A stretch of DNA of 64,000 nucleotides from QHWK01 sp035259385 (GTDB taxonomy: Bacteria; Acidobacteriota; Vicinamibacteria; Vicinamibacterales; CAVVIG01): NCBI GenBank assembly GCA_035259385.1, contig DATFWL010000130.1:1-64000 (forward strand), given 5' to 3'. Positions within the stretch are counted from its first letter, which is position 1. Each line of letters begins with the position of its first letter. Below are positions 29,241-36,974 of the stretch, in pieces. Both the position numbers and the translations under genes were made by a program. Below the pieces are notes generated by a model. The model had not been told where the DNA came from. It ran no database searches and worked only from the letters and a program-made list of their open reading frames with translations.

Positions 29241-30386
29241 TCAACGACTCTTCAGCAGCTCGCGCACACGCTCGATCGGAATCGCCTCGGCGGTGCCGTT
29301 CGACGATCGGACGGTCGTCGCCGCGAACAGCGAGTTGTAGACCGCCTCCTCGGTCGCCTCCAGCGCTGCTTCGAAGAGCGGCGACGTGGCGTCGGTCGGC
29401 AGCACCGTGCGCGTCCGCGGCGCGGTCTCGTTGAAGCGGCTGCGCATCTCGGCGGCCGTGGAGAACGCGATCGCGAAGTCGCCGCTGCCGTTGCTGTACG
29501 ACGACCCGGTGCGCCCGAGGCCGAACACGGCTCGGGCCGCGAGCCGCCGCAGATCGCGGGCGTCGAGCGGCGCGTCGGTCGCGACGACGAGCATGCACGA
29601 TCCGTCTCCGGACGCGCGATCGATGTCGCCTTGCGATCGGTCGGCGCTGCGCCGGGACGGCGGCTGCAGCGTCCTGTAAATCGGCACGCCCGCGATCACC
29701 AGGTTGCCGCCGAAGTTGGTCTGCGCGAGGACGCCGACGGTGTAGCCGGTGCGATCGAGCTTTCGAGACGACGTGCCGATGCCGCCCTTCCAGCCGTAGC
29801 AGATCGTGCCCATGCCGGCGCCGACCGCGCCTTCCGCGACGGCGCCGCCCTTCGCGCTGCGAATCGCGTCGAGCACGTGATCGCGCGTGACGTGAAAACC
29901 GCGAATGTCGTTCAGCCCGCCGTCGTTGGTCTCGCCGACCAGCGGATTCACCGATCGCACCTGCTCGTTGCCGGGCTGCGCGATCGTATAGCGCGCGACC
30001 GCGTCCACCGCGGTGCCGACGCTGAGCGTGTTGGTCAGGACGATCGGCGTTTCAATCGTGCCGAGCTCCGCGACCTGAGTCGATCCGGCAAGCTTGCCGA
30101 ACGCATTGCCGACGAAGACGGCGCCGGCGACCTTCTCCTGGAACACGTTGCCGCCGTGCGGCACGATGGCGGTCACGCCGGTGCGCACCGTGTCGCCCTG
30201 CACGATCGTCGTGTGGCCGACGCGGACGCCGTCGACGTCGGTGATCGCGTTGAGTGCGCCGGTGGCATACACGCCGGGAGCAATCCCCAGATCGCGAGCC
30301 CGCGGCTTCGCCGGCTGCGCGGCGGCCGCGCTGACCGCTATTGCCGAGATCGCCGCCGCGGTTCGAAACCGATTCAACCGGTCCAT
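29241..30386 (-). CDS. P1 family peptidase (DmpA-like aminopeptidase), exported
   Basis: Ntn-type hydrolase that self-cleaves and releases N-terminal residues (L-aminopeptidase/D-esterase group). 381 residues from the ATG at 30386, preceded by GGAGG. Signal peptide MDRLNRFRTAAAISAIAVSA. Motifs: ITDVDGVRVGHTTI near the start, GTIETPIVLTNTLSVGTAVD, VGETNDGGLNDIRG, GAVGAGMGTICYGWKGGIGT, and GDGSCMLVVATDAPLDARDL, with Ser263 as the expected nucleophile exposed by Gly-Ser cleavage. Divergent from the sulfatase gene across 72 bases. Substrates of these periplasmic enzymes are usually small peptides or amides. Confidence 0.9.
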   Translation of the reverse strand: MDRLNRFRTAAAISAIAVSAAAAQPAKPRARDLGIAPGVYATGALNAITDVDGVRVGHTTIVQGDTVRTGVTAIVPHGGNVFQEKVAGAVFVGNAFGKLAGSTQVAELGTIETPIVLTNTLSVGTAVDAVARYTIAQPGNEQVRSVNPLVGETNDGGLNDIRGFHVTRDHVLDAIRSAKGGAVAEGAVGAGMGTICYGWKGGIGTSSRKLDRTGYTVGVLAQTNFGGNLVIAGVPIYRTLQPPSRRSADRSQGDIDRASGDGSCMLVVATDAPLDARDLRRLAARAVFGLGRTGSSYSNGSGDFAIAFSTAAEMRSRFNETAPRTRTVLPTDATSPLFEAALEATEEAVYNSLFAATTVRSSNGTAEAIPIERVRELLKSR

Positions 30387-30458
30387 GTCGCCTCCACGCC
30401 GGCACGCCGGACGCGCCCAGATAGTACGACGCTTCCCGTGGGGCCGACATCGCATAGG

Positions 30459-32897
30459 ATGCTTCTGTTGAGACGCTTCGCGCCCGCCGCGCTCCTCGTC
30501 GTCGCCGCATCGGCTGCGTGTTCCCCGTCACCGAAGCCTCCTTACCCATTCGCGTTCGACCTCGAGGCGCACGCGCCACGCGTCCTCACCACGTCGGAGG
30601 AGGTGACGGTGCCGCTGGCCGTCGTCAACCGCGGCCAGCGGGCGTGGGATCCGGCGACGATTCACGTCTCCTATCACTGGCTGTGGACGATTCCGCGCGA
30701 GCTGCTGCGGCGATCGCGGCGCGTGCCGTACCACGACGGCATCCGTACCGAGATCGGCGAGCGGGCGGTCACGCCGGGCGCGGCGGTCCCGGTGCAGGGA
30801 CGGCTGCTCGCACCCGACGTGCCGGGGCTGTACTGGCTGCAGTGGGACATGGTGGAGGAAGGCGTCACCTGGTTCGCGCAGGTGTCGCCGCGGCAGCCGC
30901 GCACGCTGGTCCTCGTCGTCCCGCCGCTGGCGTGGCTGTTCGCGCCGCTGCCGCTCCTCGTGGTTCTGGCGGCGTCGTTCGGGCCGAGCCGGCTGTTCGT
31001 GGCGTTCGCGGACGTGCTGTGGTGCACCGCGACGCTCGCCGTGAAGCCATTCATCGTCGCGCACGAGGCGCTGCTCGAGCCGACGCCGGTGGCGTACTGG
31101 ATCAACATCTCGATCGCGATCCTCGTGCCCGTGCTGGCGCTGGCGGTGCTGTCGCGGCGCGCGCGGCCCTTTGTCCTGCTCGGCGTCGGCATCTTCGCGT
31201 CGCTCGTCCTCCTCGCGGACGTCGTCTACTACCGGTTCTTCGGCGACGTGTGGTCGACGCCGGCGCTGCTGGCGGCGCGCCAGACCGGACACGTCTGGGG
31301 CTCGGTCGGCAGCCTGTTTACGGCCGGGCTGCTCCTGCTGGTGATCGACCTGCCGTTCGCGTTCGTGGTCGCCGTGCGCGCGGCACTCGCGCCGTGGCGC
31401 CTGTCGCGGCGCGGACGGGTGCTCGCCGCGGTCCTGGCCATCGTCGCGGTGCTCACCTCCGGCGGCGACCTGTCAGCGCGGCAGGTTCTCGCGGACGCAC
31501 CGCTCGATCAGATGTTTCGCGCGCGCTCGATCGTCGAGCAGCTGGGACCGTTCGGGTTTCACGCCTACGACACGTTCACGTTCGTGCGATCCACGTTGAT
31601 GCGGCCGCCCGCCACCGCCGAGCAGGTCGAGGACGCGGCGGCCTGGTTCCGCGGCCGGGCGCCGTTGCGGGCCGGCGGGCCGTCATTCGGCCTTGCCCGC
31701 GGACGCAACCTGATCGCCGTGCAGGTCGAGTCGCTGCAGGATTTCGTCGTCGACTTCCGCGTCGGCGGCCAGGACGTCATGCCGCATCTGCGGCGCTGGA
31801 CTGACGGTGCCCTGCGGTTCACGAGCGTCACCGACGAGACGAGCGAGGGGCGCACCTCGGACGCCGAGTTCGCCACGCTCACGTCGTTACTGCCGCTCCC
31901 TCACGGCGCGGTGGCGTTCCGGTTTCCCTCGAACCACTACGTCACGCTGCCGCGCGTCCTTGCCGACCACGGGTACTCGACGCTGTCGGCGGTCCCCTTC
32001 GAGCCCGGATTCTGGAATCGGCAGGTGATGCACCCCGCGTACGGGTTCCAGCACACGCTGTTCGAGCCCGATTTCCACATGACCGAACAGATCGGGTGGG
32101 GGCTCAACGACCGCGATTTCCTGCAGCAGATGGTCCCGCGGCTCGAGCAGCTGCCGAGACCCTTCGCCGCGTGGATGATCACCCTGTCGCTGCATCATCC
32201 GTTCACGTCGTTCCCCGAATCGCACGAGACGCTGAAGCTCGGCGCGCTCGAGCACACGTCGTTCGGCAACTACCTGCACGCGATGCGCTTTTTCGATCAG
32301 GCGCTCGAGCAGTTCCGCGCCGCGCTCGCGCGCGACGGACTGCTCGACGACAGCGTTCTGATGGTCTTCGGCGATCACGACGCCGGCTTCACGCGCGATC
32401 CCGCGATCGCGCGCGCGATCGGCATCGGAGCCGACGACGTCGCGTGGACGCTGAACGATCGCATCCCGCTGTTCATCCGCGTACCGCCGGTCGATTCCGG
32501 CGCGGAGGCTCCGCCGGTCAACCGGAGCGTCGAGGGTGTGGAGGCGGCAGCCGGGCGGTCGCCGTCGGGGATCCGGACGATGGCGGCCGGCCAGACCGAT
32601 ATCGCGCCGACGCTGCTCTCGTTGTTCGGCATCGACGCGTCGCCGCTGCCACTGGTCGGCCGCAATCTTCTCGGCGTCCCGGGCGACGGTCCGGTGCCTC
32701 GTCCGTACGGCGACTGGCTCGACGCGCGGCATCTTCTCGTGGCTCGTGGCGCCGCTGCCGTGTGCTACGACCTTGCCGCGCGAGCGGTCGCGCCGGCCGA
32801 CGCGTGCCGAGCGAGCGATGCCCAGGCCCGCCGCGCCCGCGAGATCTCGCGGCTCGTCATCCTCGAGGATTTGCAGGAGCGGCTGCGGGGACACTGA
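30459..32897 (+). CDS. LtaS/OpgB-like membrane sulfatase-family phosphoglycerol transferase
   Basis: Probable phosphoglycerol- or phosphoethanolamine-transferase acting outside the inner membrane. 812 residues from the ATG at 30459. It begins with a hydrophobic leader ending ASAAC, then an extracytoplasmic beta-rich domain (about 30-165). About five spans follow (165-330; PPLAWLFAPLPLLVVLA, WINISIAILVPVLALAVL), then the sulfatase domain. LIAVQVESLQ holds the first metal Glu; EGRTSDAEFATLTSLL carries the nucleophilic Thr near residue 465; MVFGDHDAGF gives Asp/His. The N-terminal domain before the spans is unusual for LtaS. In a diderm the likely products are modified glycans or lipids rather than true lipoteichoic acid. 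Confidence 0.82.
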   Translation: MLLLRRFAPAALLVVAASAACSPSPKPPYPFAFDLEAHAPRVLTTSEEVTVPLAVVNRGQRAWDPATIHVSYHWLWTIPRELLRRSRRVPYHDGIRTEIGERAVTPGAAVPVQGRLLAPDVPGLYWLQWDMVEEGVTWFAQVSPRQPRTLVLVVPPLAWLFAPLPLLVVLAASFGPSRLFVAFADVLWCTATLAVKPFIVAHEALLEPTPVAYWINISIAILVPVLALAVLSRRARPFVLLGVGIFASLVLLADVVYYRFFGDVWSTPALLAARQTGHVWGSVGSLFTAGLLLLVIDLPFAFVVAVRAALAPWRLSRRGRVLAAVLAIVAVLTSGGDLSARQVLADAPLDQMFRARSIVEQLGPFGFHAYDTFTFVRSTLMRPPATAEQVEDAAAWFRGRAPLRAGGPSFGLARGRNLIAVQVESLQDFVVDFRVGGQDVMPHLRRWTDGALRFTSVTDETSEGRTSDAEFATLTSLLPLPHGAVAFRFPSNHYVTLPRVLADHGYSTLSAVPFEPGFWNRQVMHPAYGFQHTLFEPDFHMTEQIGWGLNDRDFLQQMVPRLEQLPRPFAAWMITLSLHHPFTSFPESHETLKLGALEHTSFGNYLHAMRFFDQALEQFRAALARDGLLDDSVLMVFGDHDAGFTRDPAIARAIGIGADDVAWTLNDRIPLFIRVPPVDSGAEAPPVNRSVEGVEAAAGRSPSGIRTMAAGQTDIAPTLLSLFGIDASPLPLVGRNLLGVPGDGPVPRPYGDWLDARHLLVARGAAAVCYDLAARAVAPADACRASDAQARRAREISRLVILEDLQERLRGH

Positions 32898-33015
32898 GGG
32901 GTTCGGGGTTCTCGTTCTGGGTTCTGGGTTCTTGGTTCTCGGGGTCGAGCGGTTCAGCAACCAGAGAACCAGAACCAGAACCGAACCAGAACCAGAACCT
33001 CGAACCCCGAACCCG
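32898..33015. repeat. GGTTCTG heptamer palindrome
   Basis: Left arm of ggttctg-type units (from ggggttcggggttctcg), a short spacer (gtcgagcggttcag), then a right arm of agaacca units ending in cgaaccccgaaccc. It fills the gap between the sulfatase and the beta-barrel gene and abuts the sulfatase stop. Confidence 0.92.
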
Positions 33016-33020
33016 GTACA

Positions 33021-33677
33021 ATGCCTTTCCGCCTCATGCGTCGTCTGTTCGCCGCCCTTTGTGGGTTTCTCCTGCTGTCTTCCGCATCTGCTTCTGCCCA
33101 GGAGCCGCCGCCGCGCATCGGGCCGTTCGTCCTCGACGTGCACGCCACGGTGCCGCGATTCCCGAGCGACAACGCGCAGCTCGCCGCCAGCCGCGGCTTG
33201 TCTCCCGCTCAGCTGCCAGGCACTGGACTCGGCATCCAGATCGGCGCGCACGTGTATGTGCTGCGCCTGAAAGCGATCACCTTTGGTCTTGGCGCGGAAG
33301 TCGCGACGGGACGCGCCACGAAGACGCCCGACCCGAGCTCGGGACTGGCGCCAACCGAGGAGCGGTTCTCCACGTTCGCGCCGGAGCTGTCCTTCAACTT
33401 CGGCAACGGGCACGGCTGGAGCTATCTGAGTGGCGGTGTCGGCGCGGCCAACTGGTCGATTGTCCCGGAGGGACATGAAAAAGGGCCTGCCGATCTGGAA
33501 CGGCTCAAAACGTTCAACTACGGCGGCGGCGCGCGCTGGTTCGTGAGGCCGCATCTCGCGTTCAGCCTCGACGTCCGGATCTACGTGATCAGTCCCGGCA
33601 CACCATACTTCCAGGGCGCACTCGGCGGCCCGCACACCAACCTCCTCATCATCGGCGCGGGCATCTCGGTCAAGTGA
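33021..33677 (+). CDS. outer-membrane beta-barrel protein
   Basis: 218-residue exported protein: signal peptide within MRRLFAALCGFLLLSSASAS (cleavage near SAQ), then alternating beta strands such as GTGLGIQIGAHVYVLRL, AITFGLGAEVATG, FAPELSFNFG, WSYLSGGVGAANWSI, FNYGGGARWFVRPHLAFSLD and LLIIGAGISVK. That is an eight-strand OmpA/OmpW-like barrel pattern. The ATG at 33036 is an equally good start and needs no translated repeat; neither has a clear Shine-Dalgarno because the GGTTCTG repeat ends only 5 bases before 33021. Role unknown. Confidence 0.78.
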   Translation: MPFRLMRRLFAALCGFLLLSSASASAQEPPPRIGPFVLDVHATVPRFPSDNAQLAASRGLSPAQLPGTGLGIQIGAHVYVLRLKAITFGLGAEVATGRATKTPDPSSGLAPTEERFSTFAPELSFNFGNGHGWSYLSGGVGAANWSIVPEGHEKGPADLERLKTFNYGGGARWFVRPHLAFSLDVRIYVISPGTPYFQGALGGPHTNLLIIGAGISVK

Positions 33678-33688
33678 GACTGACGCAG

Positions 33689-33722
33689 AGGTTCTAGAAC
33701 CTTAGAACCTTAGAAACCTGAG
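33689..33722. repeat. AGAACCTT 8-base repeat
   Basis: Reads gttctagaaccttagaacct then tagaaacctgagg: two to three AGAACCTT units with a small inverted start (gttctagaac). On the minus strand it provides the last codons and the TAA stop of the permease gene. Confidence 0.8.
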
Positions 33723-36143
33723 GACTTCGTTCGGGTCGATCCGCGTCGCGCGGCGGGCCGGAAGGTAGCTTGCGAGCAGGGCGACGAAGAGCAGTACGAA
33801 GGGCGCTGCGATAAATGTGGCTGGATCGCCGGCGCTGACGTCGAAGAGGAGACCGCGAATCAGTCGCGCCGCGGCAGCGGCGAGGAGCGAACCGACGACG
33901 ACCCCGGCGAGCCCGAGACGGCCGCCTTCCTCGACGACCATGCGAACGACGTCGCCCGGGCGCGCGCCGATCGCCATGCGCACGCCGATCTCGTGGGTGC
34001 GCTGCGCGACCGAGTACGCCACGACGCCGTAGACGCCGACGGTCGCGAGCGCAAGCGCGAGGCCGCCGAGCAGCGAGAACAGCAGCAGGTTGAGGCGTCG
34101 ATCCGACGTCGAGTCAGCCATCACCTGTTCCATCGTCGCGACGTCGGAGATGCCGAGGTTCGGATCGACGCCCTGGACCGCGGCGCGGGCGTAGCTCGTG
34201 GCCGCGCGCGGGTCGCCGGTGGTTCGCAGCACCCACGTGAGCGTCGTCACCGCTGGCGTGTCGGTGCCGCCATATCGGAACTGCGTGTGCGGTCGGTACA
34301 TCTCAGGGCGTGGTACGGCGTCGAGCCCGAGATGATGCACGTCGGCGACGACCCCGATGATCGTGATCCACCGATCGTTGCGGCCCATGGTGAGGCGCCG
34401 GCCGATTGGGTTCTCGCCGGGCCAGAATCGCTTCGCCATCGCCTCGTTGATCACGATCGCCGGCAGCGTGTCCGCCCGATCCGCGTCGGTGAAGGTGCGC
34501 CCGGCCCTGACCGCGATACCCATGGCTTCGAAGTATCCGGGCGTCACCACCTGCCAGTCGGCCGCGCGGTCGAGCCGCCGCGTCGGCGCATCGCCTTCGA
34601 GGACGATGCTCCAGTCGCCGCGCGTCGTGGCGAGCGGAAGCCCGGTGACGCCGCCCGCGCTCTGCACGCCGGGCGATTCGCGCAGGCGGCGGCCGATGTC
34701 CGCGTACGCCCGCACCATCGAGGCCGCGTCCGGATACCGCGCCGGCGGGAGCGACGTACGGAGCGTCAGCACCTGGGTCGCATTGAAACCGGCATCGACC
34801 GCAAGGAGGCGCGTGAAGCTGCGCGCCAGCAGCATCGCGGAGGCGACCAGCGCCACCGACACCGCCACCTCGGCGACGACGAGGCCGCGGCGGAGCCATC
34901 CGGAGCTGACGCGCGAGTCGCGGCCGCCTTCCTTCAGCATCGGCTGAAGATCAGCGCGCGCCGACTGCAGCGCCGGCGCGAGCCCGAACACGATCCCGGT
35001 GACGATTGAGATCGCCGCCGTGAACAGGAGAACGCGTCCGTCGAGCGCGATCTCCTGCACGCGGGGAATCTTGAGCGGATCGAGCGCCGCGAGCGCGCGC
35101 GTGAGCGCGACCGCGATGGCGATGCCGGCCGCGCCGCCGGCGAGCGCCAGGACGAGCGATTCGGCGAGCAGCTGCATCACGATGCGCCGGCGATCGGCGC
35201 CGAGAACCGATCGGATCGCGATCTCCTTCTGTCGCGACTCCGAGCGCGCCAGCATCAGGTTCGCCACGTTCGCGCAGGCGATGAGGAGGACCGATCCGAC
35301 GGCGAGCAGCAGGACGAACAGCGCGGGCCGAACGGCCCCGAACACTTCGGTCGGCGCGTCCACGAGCGTCAGGCCGAACTCGCGGTCGTACATGTTCGGA
35401 TACCGCTCGACGAAGCCGCGAGTGAGCGTGTCGACCTCGGCCTGCGCCTGTGCGAGGCCGACGCCCGGCTTCAGGCGGCCGAGTGCGTTGAAGCCGTGAT
35501 TGCCGCGCTCCTGCGGGTTCACCGGGCCGAGCGCGATCGGCACCCACACCTGCGGCGCCGTGCGGCACGCGTAGTCGAGCGGCAGCCGCAGCGCCGCCGG
35601 CAGCACGCCGACGACGGTGTAAGGCGCGGCGTCGAGCTGAATCGTCCGGCCGACAATCGCCGGATCCGATCCGAACTGCGATCGCCAGAGTCCTTCGGTC
35701 AGGATCACGACGTGCTCGCGGCCGGGCTCGTCCTCTTCCGAGGTGAACACGCGCCCGACCAGCGGTCGGGCGCCGAGTGCGGCGAAGATCTCCGGCTGCA
35801 CCTGGGCGGCCAGCACGCGCAGCGGCTCTCCCGCGCCGGTCAGGTTGAACGACGTGTTGAAGAACGCGCTGACGTGCTCGAGCGATCGCAGGTGCTGCTG
35901 GTAGTCGGCCACCTCGGCCTGCGATACCCAGGTCTTCGTCCAGTTGATCCAGTGACTCCACAGGAGCACGACGCGATCAGGCTGGTCGTACGGCAGCGGA
36001 CGCAGCACGACGGCGTTGACGATGCCGAAGATCGCCGTGTTGGCGCCGATTCCCAGCGCCAGCGTCAGCAGCGCGACCAGCGCGAATCCCGGCTGTTTCG
36101 TCAGCGTTCGCAGCGCGTACCGCACGTCCTGGATCAGCGTCAT
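33702..36143 (-). CDS. ADOP-type ABC transporter permease (MacB/FtsX family)
   Basis: Acidobacterial duplicated orphan permease: a duplicated FtsX-like permease with no adjacent ATPase, greatly expanded in this phylum. 813 residues; starts DVRYALRTLTKQPGFALVAL. First span LTLALGIGANTAIFGIVNAV, a MacB-like periplasmic core (VVLLWSHWINWTKTWVSQAE to about residue 230), three spans including VLLLAVGSVLLIACANVANL, a second periplasmic region, and a last set of spans ending LLFVALLASYLPARRATRID. Oddity: the final residues LRFLRF and the stop are encoded by the AGAACCTT repeat. Substrate unknown; such permeases are often linked to export of peptides or lipoproteins. Confidence 0.93.
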   Translation of the reverse strand: MTLIQDVRYALRTLTKQPGFALVALLTLALGIGANTAIFGIVNAVVLRPLPYDQPDRVVLLWSHWINWTKTWVSQAEVADYQQHLRSLEHVSAFFNTSFNLTGAGEPLRVLAAQVQPEIFAALGARPLVGRVFTSEEDEPGREHVVILTEGLWRSQFGSDPAIVGRTIQLDAAPYTVVGVLPAALRLPLDYACRTAPQVWVPIALGPVNPQERGNHGFNALGRLKPGVGLAQAQAEVDTLTRGFVERYPNMYDREFGLTLVDAPTEVFGAVRPALFVLLLAVGSVLLIACANVANLMLARSESRQKEIAIRSVLGADRRRIVMQLLAESLVLALAGGAAGIAIAVALTRALAALDPLKIPRVQEIALDGRVLLFTAAISIVTGIVFGLAPALQSARADLQPMLKEGGRDSRVSSGWLRRGLVVAEVAVSVALVASAMLLARSFTRLLAVDAGFNATQVLTLRTSLPPARYPDAASMVRAYADIGRRLRESPGVQSAGGVTGLPLATTRGDWSIVLEGDAPTRRLDRAADWQVVTPGYFEAMGIAVRAGRTFTDADRADTLPAIVINEAMAKRFWPGENPIGRRLTMGRNDRWITIIGVVADVHHLGLDAVPRPEMYRPHTQFRYGGTDTPAVTTLTWVLRTTGDPRAATSYARAAVQGVDPNLGISDVATMEQVMADSTSDRRLNLLLFSLLGGLALALATVGVYGVVAYSVAQRTHEIGVRMAIGARPGDVVRMVVEEGGRLGLAGVVVGSLLAAAAARLIRGLLFDVSAGDPATFIAAPFVLLFVALLASYLPARRATRIDPNEVLRFLRF

Positions 36144-36218
36144 CGCAGAGAACCCCCAGGCCTGCTTAGACGATCGTGCGGTAGCGTGCGGTTGTCAGGC
36201 GAGTCCGTGAGACCGACA

Positions 36219-36297
36219 GGCCCGTGGGCTGGGTTGGGGAGGGCTCGCGTTTCGCGCGAGCAGGCCCATCGGTCTTCCCCAACCCAGCCTACGGGCC
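36219..36297. repeat. GGGCTGGGTTGGGG palindrome
   Basis: Left arm ggcccgtgggctgggttggg and right arm ccccaacccagcctacgggcc, enclosing an inner hairpin (gctcgcg/cgcgagc). It occupies the gap between the ADOP permease and the DUF4389 gene. Not based on short tandem words, unlike most other elements here. Confidence 0.85.
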
Positions 36298-36316
36298 CAC
36301 ACTCCTGCCCTCCGCG

Positions 36317-36946
36317 TCACTCGAACGAGAACGGCGGGTACTCGTCGACCATCAGCAGCACGTAGGCCTCGACGCGGACGACCCACCGCAGCACCGCGGC
36401 GCCGAAGTCGTACAAGCCCTGCGGGTAGTCGCCAGTGATCAGGATCAGGACCCACGACACGAACGACGTCACCCACCACGCGAACACCAGGAAGAACAGC
36501 GCGACGAAATGCGGGATCGCGAGAAGGATTCGGAAGCCGACGCTGAGGCGGTCCCTCGACGGCGGGTCGGCGATGGTCAACGCCGTCGGGTAGTCGCCGT
36601 CCCCGAACGGCGGATAGCGATCGGCGAGCAGCATCATGTAGGCGAGCGCACGCACGCGCCAGCGCAGGTAGAAGCGCGTGTAGCGGCGGACCACGTTGAT
36701 GTGCACGCCGGAGATCACGATCGTGAACCAGCTGACGATGGCCAGCAGCCACGCCACGCTGCCCAGCAGGCCGGCCTCACCGCCCAGCGACAGCGCATCC
36801 CTGTTCCGGGTGCTCGATGCCACGCTGAAGCCGACGAAGCCGACGAAGATCATGTGCGGAATCGCGAGCAGCAGGCGCAGCGCCACCGTCAGGCGATCAC
36901 GGCCGCGGTACTGCGGCTCGATGGTGACAACGACCGGATACGGCAC
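36317..36946 (-). CDS. DUF4389 membrane protein
   Basis: 209-residue membrane protein of unknown role. The sequence repeats a DUF4389 pattern twice: YRGRDRLTVALRLLLAIPHM then a span, and SRDRLSVGFRILLAIPHFVA then a span. Each half also has a PPF motif after two membrane segments (ADRYPPFGDGDYP and VDEYPPFSFE), indicating an internal duplication. I start at the GTG at 36946 (VPYPVVVTIEPQY), where homology begins; earlier codons would run through the divergent gene. Only 28 bases separate it from the divergently transcribed amidohydrolase, so the two must share a regulatory segment. Confidence 0.8.
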   Translation of the reverse strand: MPYPVVVTIEPQYRGRDRLTVALRLLLAIPHMIFVGFVGFSVASSTRNRDALSLGGEAGLLGSVAWLLAIVSWFTIVISGVHINVVRRYTRFYLRWRVRALAYMMLLADRYPPFGDGDYPTALTIADPPSRDRLSVGFRILLAIPHFVALFFLVFAWWVTSFVSWVLILITGDYPQGLYDFGAAVLRWVVRVEAYVLLMVDEYPPFSFE

Positions 36947-36948
36947 GC

Positions 36949-36961
36949 GGCACAGTGTGCC
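36949..36961. promoter_or_regulatory. palindrome between divergent genes (possible operator)
   Basis: GGCACA-G-TGTGCC is a perfect inverted repeat in the 28-base gap between the DUF4389 and amidohydrolase starts. Its position would suit a regulator binding site, but no regulator gene is nearby and 6-bp arms can arise by chance. Confidence 0.25.
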
Positions 36962-36974
36962 ATGATTCGCCCGT

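Noticed and set aside
29187..30458. N-terminal extension of the LtaS-like gene on the plus strand
   Set aside because: This stretch lies opposite the P1 peptidase and has no homology; the ATG at 30459 begins a proper membrane leader.
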